36,131 nucleotides of DNA, from contig JABGPJ010000106.1 in assembly GCA_018645005.1 (NCBI GenBank), positions 1 to 36,131 on the forward strand. The letters run 5' to 3'. The stretch is from Deltaproteobacteria bacterium. Its GTDB lineage: Bacteria > SAR324 > XYD2-FULL-50-16. Under the pieces are notes generated by a model. That model saw nothing but the letters and a program-made list of their open reading frames with translations, was not told the DNA's origin and made no database searches. The position numbers were made by a program, and so were the translations under genes. Shown piece after piece: positions 18,677-25,777 of this stretch. How positions within the stretch are numbered: the first letter of the stretch is position 1; each line of letters opens with the position of its first letter.

Positions 18677-19630
18677 ATGAGTGAATCAAAATTTTTCTAT
18701 CCGATCATTATCCTGGTTTTCTCGTTAGCGGCCCTGGTAACCTCCCTGTTTTTATATATTTACTGGTACCTTGAGGTCAGTGAGGGACTTAGAACAGTCG
18801 TGAGAAAGTTTAAATTGGATCAGCAGCAGGTTCTGGAGCCGCAAACCTGGATTGTTGTTTTGGTTTTGTCTATTCTAGTGGGATTTATCATTATCTGTAT
18901 TATCATTATTTTTATATACAATCAAAAAAATCTGCAGCTTTACCGGATGCAACACAATTTCATCAATAACTTCACCCATGAATTGAAGACGCCGGTGACC
19001 TCACTGAAATTGTATCTGGAAACATTTCTGAAGCATAGGCTGTCCAGAGAGGAGCAGGAGAAGTATATTGGTTATATGCTCCAGGATGCGGCACGCTTAT
19101 CTGATAATATCAGCCGGATTTTGAACCTGGCCCAGATTGAAGGGAAAAGTTACAAAGAGGACCCTGTTATTATCGATCTGGTGGAAGTGACAAAGCAGTT
19201 CCTGGTAAATAATAGACACCTGTTTCAGGGCAGTGAGATAATAGCACACAATCCTTCGAAGAAGCGTGTGCTGTACAGTATTAAATTGTCTCTCTTTGAG
19301 ATTCTGTTAATGAATCTTTTAACGAATGCAATCAAATATAACAAATCCCATAAACCTGTTGTGGATATTACATTCGCTCATGAAGGCCGTTCGCTGCTCA
19401 TCAGGTTTGCTGATAATGGGATTGGTATTGATAACGTGGATCTCAAAAAAATCTTCAAAAAGTTCTACCAGGTGGGTCGATCTGAGAATATGTCGGCAAA
19501 AGGAACCGGGATTGGGTTGTATATGGCAGACACTATAGCTCGCATGCATAATGGAAGGATTCGTGCTGAAAGTAGAGGTAATGGATTGGGATCGGTTTTC
19601 ACGTTGAAGTTGCCCTATATTTCTCGATAG
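18677..19630 (+). CDS. Two-component sensor histidine kinase
   Basis: Membrane histidine kinase that phosphorylates the response regulator encoded just downstream. Two membrane segments lie near residues 8-32 and 57-81, leaving only a short periplasmic loop of about 25 residues. It may therefore sense a membrane or protein partner and not a large ligand. The dimerisation helix carries FTHELKTPVTSL with phospho-acceptor His101. The ATPase domain has N box LLTNAIKYN, G1 box FADNGIGI, and G2 box GTGIGLYMAD. The chosen ATG at 18677 and an in-frame GTG at 18662 both lack a clear ribosome binding site. There is no HAMP or PAS domain. Confidence 0.93.
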   Translation: MSESKFFYPIIILVFSLAALVTSLFLYIYWYLEVSEGLRTVVRKFKLDQQQVLEPQTWIVVLVLSILVGFIIICIIIIFIYNQKNLQLYRMQHNFINNFTHELKTPVTSLKLYLETFLKHRLSREEQEKYIGYMLQDAARLSDNISRILNLAQIEGKSYKEDPVIIDLVEVTKQFLVNNRHLFQGSEIIAHNPSKKRVLYSIKLSLFEILLMNLLTNAIKYNKSHKPVVDITFAHEGRSLLIRFADNGIGIDNVDLKKIFKKFYQVGRSENMSAKGTGIGLYMADTIARMHNGRIRAESRGNGLGSVFTLKLPYISR

Positions 19631-19701
19631 GGTCTACTTCTCGAACTCCAGGCGGGCATCCTTTGTTGTAACAAACAGTCATCATCCAGATAGGAAAACT
19701 T

Positions 19702-20436
19702 GTGAAAAAGCCTGAAGATACCCGTATTCTTGTAGTAGAAGATGAGCGTCATATCGCTGAAGGGTTGAAACTGAATCTGTCATTTCAGGGCTATGATGTT
19801 AGAATTGCGCTGGATGGCATCACCGGTTTACAGGAGTGGAGATCCTGGCAACCGGATTTGATCGTCCTGGATCTGATGCTCCCGGGCATCGATGGCGTTT
19901 CCATACTTCGAAATATTCGTCTGGAGAACGAACAGATCCCGATTCTGGTGCTTTCTGCGAAAACTGCTCCAGATGATAAAGTGCAGTGTTTCAGTTACGG
20001 TGTGGACGATTATCTTCAAAAACCGTTTAATCTGGATGAATTTTTGCTGCGGGTAGAACGACTTTTGAAAAGATCTTCCTGGAATCAATCTGCTATCGAT
20101 GATGGCGACAGTGACTCAACATTTGGAGAGTTTTATGATTTTGGGGATAATCGGATCGATTTCAACCTCTCGGTAGCACACTGTAAAAATGATCAGATCA
20201 AACTGACCGAACAGGAAATTAAACTGATCAAGCTCTTCATTGCGAATCGGGGTAAACCGCTGTCTCGTAAAAAACTTTTGGAGATCGGCTGGGGTTACAC
20301 CGGAAAAACAGAGACCCGGACTGTCGATAATTTTATTGTTCGTTTCAGAAAATACTTTGAAGAAAACCCTAAAAAACCTAAATTCTTCAAAAGCTTGCGC
20401 TCGGTTGGGTATATCTTTAACCACGATGAAACCTGA
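19702..20436 (+). CDS. OmpR/PhoB-type response regulator
   Basis: The DNA-binding partner of the preceding kinase. The receiver domain (residues about 8-120) has the acidic pair in VVEDE, phospho-acceptor Asp57 in VLDLMLPG, the switch residue in LSAK, and Lys in LQKPF. A winged-helix output domain spans about 145-240, with LTEQEIKLIKLF, RKKLLEIGWGY and the wing segment RSVGYIF. The GTG start at 19702 is supported by AGGA seven bases upstream. It lies 71 bases downstream of the kinase gene. Confidence 0.95.
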   Translation: MKKPEDTRILVVEDERHIAEGLKLNLSFQGYDVRIALDGITGLQEWRSWQPDLIVLDLMLPGIDGVSILRNIRLENEQIPILVLSAKTAPDDKVQCFSYGVDDYLQKPFNLDEFLLRVERLLKRSSWNQSAIDDGDSDSTFGEFYDFGDNRIDFNLSVAHCKNDQIKLTEQEIKLIKLFIANRGKPLSRKKLLEIGWGYTGKTETRTVDNFIVRFRKYFEENPKKPKFFKSLRSVGYIFNHDET

Positions 20437-20581
20437 TTTCTGTGGGCTGGGCTGATTGCGTTTGTTCAAGCTGCCCAGTCTCTACTCCTTTATCAAATTC
20501 ATCATCAATTTATTTTTCATCCCTCGTTAAGCCGGAGGGGGAAAGAGGTTATTGGAAATTTTTCGAACAGGGAGTTCTGCC

Positions 20582-21481
20582 ATGAGTGACACAATCACAA
20601 AATTTGGTCCGATTTCATTTATTACCGGAACAAAAGGAGGGAGGTATCCATATTGCCATTCTCTATATATTGAAGAAGCGGGTGTGGTCATTGATCCCGC
20701 GTCCTGCCTAGATCAGTTGCAGGAAATCGCCCGGTCGGGACAGGCTAAATCCGTCTGGCTTTCCCATTGGCATGAAGATCATATCATGTATCTTAATCTG
20801 TTTGAAGAACTTCCCATCTGGATGCACGAAGCTGATGTCCCACCGATGAAGGATCTTGACACATTCATCGATTGGTATTTTTACTCGGATTCTGAATATG
20901 AAAGTATGCGGGAATCCTGGCGACAGATGATGGTGGAGATGTTCAACTATCAGCCCCGCAAAATCAGCCGATTTTTAAAAGACGGAGAAATCATCGACCT
21001 TGGCAGTGTTACGGTGGAGATTCTACATTCCCCGGGACACAGCCCCGGAAGCCTTTCATTTTATTTCAGGGAGCCACAGGTTCTCTTTCTGGGTGACACG
21101 GATTTGACTCCGTTTGGACCTTGGTATGGTGATCTCTATTCTGATATCGACGCTATCTATCAGACTGTTGAGCGGCTGAGAAATATCCCGGCGAAGATCT
21201 GGCTGACCGGTCATGAACAGGGCATTTTTGAATCGAACCCGGGTTCATTGTGGGATGATTATCTGCAGGTGATTCAGACCCGGGAAGACAAGCTTCTGGA
21301 TTTTCTCACTGAACCACGAAACATGAAAGAGATAGCCGATCAATGGATCATCTATGGGAAGCCCAAAAAGCCCGTCGAAATGTTTGCCCTTCTCGAGACG
21401 ATCAGCATGTCCAAGCACCTGGACAGGCTGCTAAAAAAAGAAGTTGTCGAATCGGATGGGGATCGGTATTGGATTAAATAA
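20582..21481 (+). CDS. Metallo-beta-lactamase-fold hydrolase with a C-terminal winged helix (LACTB2-like)
   Basis: A di-metal hydrolase of the MBL superfamily. The metal motif SHWHEDH is complete. It is followed by HSPGHSPGS, FLGDTDLT and a late GHEQG histidine. The last 60 or so residues (from LTEPRNMKEIADQW) look like the winged-helix cap of LACTB2-type proteins, some of which are RNases or thioester hydrolases. The substrate is unknown. The ATG at 20582 has GGGAG seven bases upstream and is preferred over the TTG at 20552. It lies downstream of the two-component genes on the same strand, 145 bases away. Confidence 0.88.
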   Translation: MSDTITKFGPISFITGTKGGRYPYCHSLYIEEAGVVIDPASCLDQLQEIARSGQAKSVWLSHWHEDHIMYLNLFEELPIWMHEADVPPMKDLDTFIDWYFYSDSEYESMRESWRQMMVEMFNYQPRKISRFLKDGEIIDLGSVTVEILHSPGHSPGSLSFYFREPQVLFLGDTDLTPFGPWYGDLYSDIDAIYQTVERLRNIPAKIWLTGHEQGIFESNPGSLWDDYLQVIQTREDKLLDFLTEPRNMKEIADQWIIYGKPKKPVEMFALLETISMSKHLDRLLKKEVVESDGDRYWIK

Positions 21482-21510
21482 TTCTTCCTCATTGTTCATG
21501 CAGACAAATT

Positions 21511-21743
21511 CAGCAGTCCGGTTAGGTTTTTGCAGAAAGCTGAATGATGAAACCTGGATCGGGTTTATAAGGATTTATTAGATTTTCTTAGTTTAGCATA
21601 GCGAAAATAAACCTTGTTTGAGTGAGGCAGGCAAGTTTGGCGGTTTTTCGTGAAGCAAACTTAGAAAATCTCTAAATCTTTATGCACAGAGACGGGTTTA
21701 TCATTCAGCTTCTGTTTTGCAAAAACCTAACCGGACATTGCTG
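21511..21743. mobile_element. MITE family A, copy 1 (CAGCAATGTCCGG ends)
   Basis: A non-coding element that is almost one complete palindrome. The left arm (from 21511) and right arm (ending at 21743) pair over about 110 bases each, with gaps. The right end is CCGGACATTGCTG; the left end lacks two bases (CAGCAGTCCGG). Near-perfect 9-bp direct repeats flank it: AGACAAATT at 21502-21510 and AGACAGATT at 21744-21752. This is what a transposition target duplication would look like. It lies just past the end of menA. A shorter relative lies at 25520-25659. It encodes no transposase. Confidence 0.82.
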
Positions 21744-21755
21744 AGACAGATTGGT

Positions 21756-22664
21756 TCATTGACCATTGATCAATAAACCGATGGAAAGTAGAAGACTGAA
21801 CAGAAAGGTCAGGCGTGCGGTTCCGGCTAGCGCTTTGTTCAGAATTTTCCCGTTTTCGTACAGGACCAGTCGCAACGGAAAGAGTGCGACGGGAAGTGAA
21901 ATGAGGATCAACAATGCATAAATTGGAATCATTTGTGTGTAGACTGAAATAATGGGGGTTAGGTACGCAAAACTGAGTAAAAAGACATACTCTACCCGGC
22001 TGCCTTTGTCCCCCAGCATAACCGCCATGGTCCGTTTACCCGTTTGCCGATCGGTTACAATATCCCTGAGATTATTGACCACAAGGATTGCTGTGATCAG
22101 CAACCCTACCGGCAGGGACATAATAATTGCCAGATTTGACAACTGCAGAGCCTGGACAAAATAGGTTCCACAAACAGCCACCGGACCAAAAAAAATAAAT
22201 ACAAAAAGGTCCCCCAGACCGTTTGATGCCAGCGGAAATGGGCCCCCACTGTAGGCCAGGGCTGACAAGATGGCGGCAAGACCAAGTAACAGAATAGGCC
22301 AGCCACCAATCAGCACCAGGTAAAACCCGGACAATCCGGCTGCTATCAATGTTCCCAGCATAACGCGTTTCACGGTTTGAGCTGGGATCAAACCGCTTTG
22401 TGTCACTCGCACAGGGCCTAACCGCTCTTCGGTATCCACTCCCTTTTTGAAGTCAAAATAGTCGTTGGCCAGGTTGACCCCTATCTGCAGCAACAGTGAA
22501 ACAACCAGAGCAGCAGCAGCAGGCAGCGGATTGAAGTGACCGCTTTTTAGAGCCAGCGCAGAGCCAATGAGTACAGGAGACACAGCTGCCGGGAGTGTTT
22601 TGGGTCGGATGGCAAGAATCCAGGCTTGCAGTGGCGAAATCCGGAGTTGTTTGGTTGTGTTCAT
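21756..22664 (-). CDS. menA: 1,4-dihydroxy-2-naphthoate polyprenyltransferase
   Basis: UbiA-superfamily membrane enzyme that attaches the polyprenyl tail to dihydroxynaphthoate in menaquinone synthesis. The first Asp-rich motif and its flank, NLANDYFDFKKGVDTEERLG, followed by PVRVTQSGLI, are typical of MenA. The second motif is VNNLRDIVTDRQTGKRTMAV. Eight to nine membrane helices are seen. About 300 residues is normal. The ATG at 22664 starts MNTTKQ; the codon two before it is TTG, and no ribosome binding site is obvious. It comes 25 bases after the ABC permease, so it is probably the last gene of that operon. Confidence 0.93.
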   Translation of the reverse strand: MNTTKQLRISPLQAWILAIRPKTLPAAVSPVLIGSALALKSGHFNPLPAAAALVVSLLLQIGVNLANDYFDFKKGVDTEERLGPVRVTQSGLIPAQTVKRVMLGTLIAAGLSGFYLVLIGGWPILLLGLAAILSALAYSGGPFPLASNGLGDLFVFIFFGPVAVCGTYFVQALQLSNLAIIMSLPVGLLITAILVVNNLRDIVTDRQTGKRTMAVMLGDKGSRVEYVFLLSFAYLTPIISVYTQMIPIYALLILISLPVALFPLRLVLYENGKILNKALAGTARLTFLFSLLLSIGLLINGQ

Positions 22665-22689
22665 TTGCAATGGTCGAACAGGTGTTTAA

Positions 22690-23445
22690 TTATTTTTCCA
22701 GATACAAGTGCTTGTTGAATGTTCGCTCCAGATAATCGATCAGAAAGTAAAGAGTCAGCCCCAACAAACTCATGCCCAATATACCCGCATACATTTCGGC
22801 ATAAAGAAGTACCTGGTATGTTTCAACAATAATGTAGTATCCCAGACCATAGGTTGTCAGGGACTGTTCAGCTATAAACAAAACTGCGACTGCGGTTCCG
22901 ATCGAGATGCGTAAAGCGGTGAGAACGGCTGGAAGCGAAGCCGGGATATATACATAGCGAAACAGCGCGCGCCTGCCGGCTCCGATAGAACGAACCGACA
23001 AGATGAGTTCCGGAAGCAGGTTTGCCGCCTCGTCGCGGACGACAACCAGAATCTGAAAAAAAACGATCACGGCAATCAGGAAAATCTTTGAGATGTCGGT
23101 AATGCCCATTAGAATATAAATAACTGGGAGAAAGACAATTTTTGGAATCGGATAAATGATGGCGATCAGGGGGTCGAAAATCCGGTTCAGTTTCGGCATC
23201 TGACCCAGAGCCAGGCCGGCCGGTACGGCAGTGATCACGGCCAGAGTAATTGATGCCAGCACACGGCCGGTGCTGGCCAGGAAATGGAGTCCCAGATCTC
23301 CGGTCATAGATGTCAGGAATATAGGAATCACTTCAATCGGTGACGGCATAATCGGACTGTTTAGCAACCAGGATAGTACCTGCCAGAAGACCAGGATCAT
23401 TAGTACGCCTGAAAAAATAGTGGCCAGGCTCAAGGATTTCTTCAT
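22690..23445 (-). CDS. ABC importer permease (SsuC/TauC/ThiX type)
   Basis: Membrane subunit of a binding-protein-dependent importer in the BPD_transp_1 family. About six helices span 251 residues, with the cytoplasmic coupling region around AANLLPELILSVRSIGAGRRALF and the following YIPASLPAVLTALRISIG block, typical of the nitrate/sulfonate/thiamine-precursor group. The ATG at 23445 overlaps the ATPase stop codon (ATGA) and has GGAG eight bases upstream. This translational coupling supports one transporter. Confidence 0.9.
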   Translation of the reverse strand: MKKSLSLATIFSGVLMILVFWQVLSWLLNSPIMPSPIEVIPIFLTSMTGDLGLHFLASTGRVLASITLAVITAVPAGLALGQMPKLNRIFDPLIAIIYPIPKIVFLPVIYILMGITDISKIFLIAVIVFFQILVVVRDEAANLLPELILSVRSIGAGRRALFRYVYIPASLPAVLTALRISIGTAVAVLFIAEQSLTTYGLGYYIIVETYQVLLYAEMYAGILGMSLLGLTLYFLIDYLERTFNKHLYLEK

Positions 23446-24212
23446 GTGGATTTCTCCAACTTCGTGCGGATTTTTGCACACATGACTTGAAACGATTTAT
23501 GTCTAAAATCGGTTGCCGATAGATTACTGATGATCTCAGGCTTGCGGTTGGTCGTTTTTCCCAGAATAAGAATTTTCCGGCCCATGAACACCGCTTCTTC
23601 GATATTGTGAGTCACAGTGATACAGGTCAGGTCGCGTTCACGATTCAGCTCGACAATCAGGTCCTGCAGGTCTTTGCTGGTGGGTGCGTCTAAAGCTGAA
23701 AAGGGTTCATCCATTAACAGTAGATCGGGTGACAGTGCCAGTGTTCGGGCCAGGGCTGTTCTCTGTCTTTGGCCTCGCGACATTTGAGATGGATATTTGT
23801 CCTTTAGTTCCGCAATTCCCAGCCGTTGCAGCCAGTAATCGACAATTCGCTTTTCTGCGTTCTTGTCCAGTTTTGAACCTGAAGGTGCATGCAGGCCATC
23901 GGGACCATAAAATTTGCGAATGGTTAATCCCAGATCCACGTTTTTTTGCACGGTTGACCAGGGCAAGAGACCATGATCCTGTAGAACCAGGCCCGTTTGT
24001 GGTCTGGGGCGGTTGGATATTTCACTGTCAATGGAGATGGTGCCAGAATCCGATTTGATCAGCCGGGTGATAAAATAGAGAAAGGTGGACTTACCACAGC
24101 CGGATGGACCGATAATTGACCAGAGTTCGCCCTTTTTGATAGAGAGCGAAAACCCTTCAAACAGGCGGGATTGATTCGGATAGGAGAATGTCAGGTTGCT
24201 GATTTCAATCAT
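23442..24212 (-). CDS. ABC importer ATP-binding protein (SsuB/TauB type)
   Basis: Powers the adjacent permease. Walker A is GPSGCGKST (residues 35-43), the Q-loop LVLQDHGLLPW, the signature MSRGQRQRTALAR, Walker B LLLMDEPFSALD, and the switch histidine in VTHNIEEAV. The signature reads SRGQR where SGGQR is usual, as in several members. There is an extra charged segment between the Q-loop and the signature (about residues 90-115). The ATG at 24212 lacks a clear ribosome binding site. It lies 39 bases after the binding-protein gene. Confidence 0.94.
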   Translation of the reverse strand: MIEISNLTFSYPNQSRLFEGFSLSIKKGELWSIIGPSGCGKSTFLYFITRLIKSDSGTISIDSEISNRPRPQTGLVLQDHGLLPWSTVQKNVDLGLTIRKFYGPDGLHAPSGSKLDKNAEKRIVDYWLQRLGIAELKDKYPSQMSRGQRQRTALARTLALSPDLLLMDEPFSALDAPTSKDLQDLIVELNRERDLTCITVTHNIEEAVFMGRKILILGKTTNRKPEIISNLSATDFRHKSFQVMCAKIRTKLEKST

Positions 24213-24251
24213 GGGCAGAAGAAGTGTCGGATTCGGCCTGGATAATTGCCA

Positions 24252-25232
24252 TTATAAACCAGGTAGAAAAGACGATGTCACTGACATGTCATATGACAGT
24301 GGTTTTTTCAGCAATCCCCTCTTGACCATCCATTGCATGACATCGCTCCACTGTCGTTTGTCTGGGACTGAATTTCTGGAGAATCTGGGAATCGGGTAGC
24401 TTTTTTGAACATTTCGCGGGACGCGGATTTTTTTTAGCATTAATTCCCGATAGGATTCCGGAGATGCGTTCAAACGTGCGACCGCACGATCCCATGCATA
24501 GAGAAAGCGCTTCAGCGCTTCAGGATTCTGCTTAATGGTTTTGAGGCTGAATGTGAATAGGCTGGCACTGTATTGCGGATGGGCGGAGTCGTCAATAATC
24601 AGATTGGCCCCGGCTGCCAAAGCAGCTGAAGCAAGCGGATCTGGCAGTACTGCTGTGTCAATTTGCCCCTGCATCAGCAATTGAAATCGCTCCGGTATGG
24701 CAGGGATTGATTTCTTATTTGTCAGTTCGGAACCGAGCCCCCTGGTGTCCAAAAGGCGATCCGTTACATACTCGATGATGGTGTTTCGTGAGATGCCAAT
24801 GGACGCTCCCGACAGGTCGGCCACACTTTTCAATCCGCTTTTGGGTCCTGCAACCAAACGGAACATGGGATATTTAGCGTGAGCTGTACGGATGGTGTAG
24901 ACAACGTTCACCTGGGGCGTTTTCCGATTAAAGTTGGCCACAGTGGTCATTTCATTCAGCATGCCGTCCACTTCACCCGCCTGCATCAGCTGATCCCTGT
25001 TCAGTCCGCTCATCACCGGTATCAACTTAATTTTTACGCCTGCCTTTTCAAAGTCACCATCGGCCTCTGCGATATAATAGGGAAACGAATCGATGATGGG
25101 CAGCATGGCAATTTTCAGAGTTGCGGACACTTTTTCAATGCCGAATGACAAAAAGGGATTGCCGAGAATAAAAGCGGCGCATAGGAGAATAGTGAGCAGG
25201 TATTTTTTATGTGCAGATAATATTGAATTCAT
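24252..25232 (-). CDS. ABC importer substrate-binding protein (NMT1/SsuA/ThiY-like)
   Basis: Secreted periplasmic binding protein for the importer. Residues 1-31 form a signal peptide (Lys-Lys, then a Leu/Ile/Ala core, ending near FLSFG). The mature fold matches the NMT1/THI5/SsuA family: KIAMLPIIDSFPYYIAEADG at the start, then GEVDGMLNEM, the hinge block GASIGISRNTIIEYV, and MQGQIDTAVLPDPLASAALAAG. Family members bind sulfonates, taurine, thiamine precursors or other small anions, and the ligand here cannot be assigned. The ATG has GGA six bases upstream. It is the first gene of the likely operon that ends in menA. Confidence 0.9.
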   Translation of the reverse strand: MNSILSAHKKYLLTILLCAAFILGNPFLSFGIEKVSATLKIAMLPIIDSFPYYIAEADGDFEKAGVKIKLIPVMSGLNRDQLMQAGEVDGMLNEMTTVANFNRKTPQVNVVYTIRTAHAKYPMFRLVAGPKSGLKSVADLSGASIGISRNTIIEYVTDRLLDTRGLGSELTNKKSIPAIPERFQLLMQGQIDTAVLPDPLASAALAAGANLIIDDSAHPQYSASLFTFSLKTIKQNPEALKRFLYAWDRAVARLNASPESYRELMLKKIRVPRNVQKSYPIPRFSRNSVPDKRQWSDVMQWMVKRGLLKKPLSYDMSVTSSFLPGL

Positions 25233-25411
25233 TGCTTTCCAAATGTTGATTTGCTTGATAATGATTCGACGAAGTAACCGTCTCTTTGGTCACCAAAAAA
25301 TCTTAGACTGCTTATCCTCTGTTTGATAAGAGCAGTGGGAGATGTTATCCACCCTTATTCTAGCTGACTGGTTGAAATTATCAATGAGGGATTGTAAAAC
25401 AACAATAAAGT

Positions 25412-25423
25412 GAACATTTGTTC
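25412..25423 (+). promoter_or_regulatory. Candidate LexA/SOS operator upstream of uvrA
   Basis: GAAC-ATTT-GTTC is a perfect palindrome of the GAAC-N4-GTTC form used by Gram-positive-type LexA. It directly abuts the -35 element of a candidate uvrA promoter. This fits repression by LexA, but the LexA specificity of this organism is unknown. Confidence 0.5.
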
Positions 25424-25467
25424 TTGCCTAACCAGTCTACTTTTATTATGATGATACCTGCTATAAT
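25424..25467 (+). promoter_or_regulatory. Candidate uvrA promoters
   Basis: TTGCCT (25424-25429) and TATGAT (25447-25452) are 17 bases apart. A second, extended -10 element TGCTATAAT (25459-25467) lies just downstream with no good -35. The repeat at 25520-25659 lies between these promoters and uvrA. Confidence 0.5.
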
Positions 25468-25519
25468 AGTAAATCGGCTTGAAAATATGAGTTAAAAGGC
25501 CACTTCATCGGAAAAAGAC

Positions 25520-25659
25520 CAGCAATGTCCGGCTCGCTCGTGCCTCTCTCAAACAAGGCTGATTCGCTACAGAAGCTTGAGAAAATCTAATAAATCCTTC
25601 TAAGCTCGATCCAGGCTTCATCATTCAGCTTTCTGCAAAAACCTAACCGGACATTGCTG
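25520..25659. mobile_element. MITE family A, copy 2 (perfect 13-bp TIRs)
   Basis: A 140-base non-coding element. Its ends are perfect inverted repeats, CAGCAATGTCCGG and CCGGACATTGCTG. The flanking 9-mers GAAAAAGAC (25511-25519) and AAAAAAGAC (25660-25668) match at eight of nine positions, as expected for a target duplication. Its right half aligns closely with the left arm of the copy at 21511, in opposite orientation. It is shorter, having lost much of one arm. It sits in the uvrA leader region. Confidence 0.82.
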
Positions 25660-25777
25660 AAAAAAGACGAAATAAGATAAATATTCAAAGAGATTGTTAG
25701 TGATAAAAAAAAATGCCCGAGAGTTGCAACCGGAAAACAGTAACGGTTCGGAGAGAAACGGATCAACAATTAATGAG

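Noticed and set aside
20446-20495. CTGGGC/GCCCAG hairpin after the response regulator
   Set aside because: The stem is only six base pairs with a long loop and no U-tract, too weak to call a terminator.
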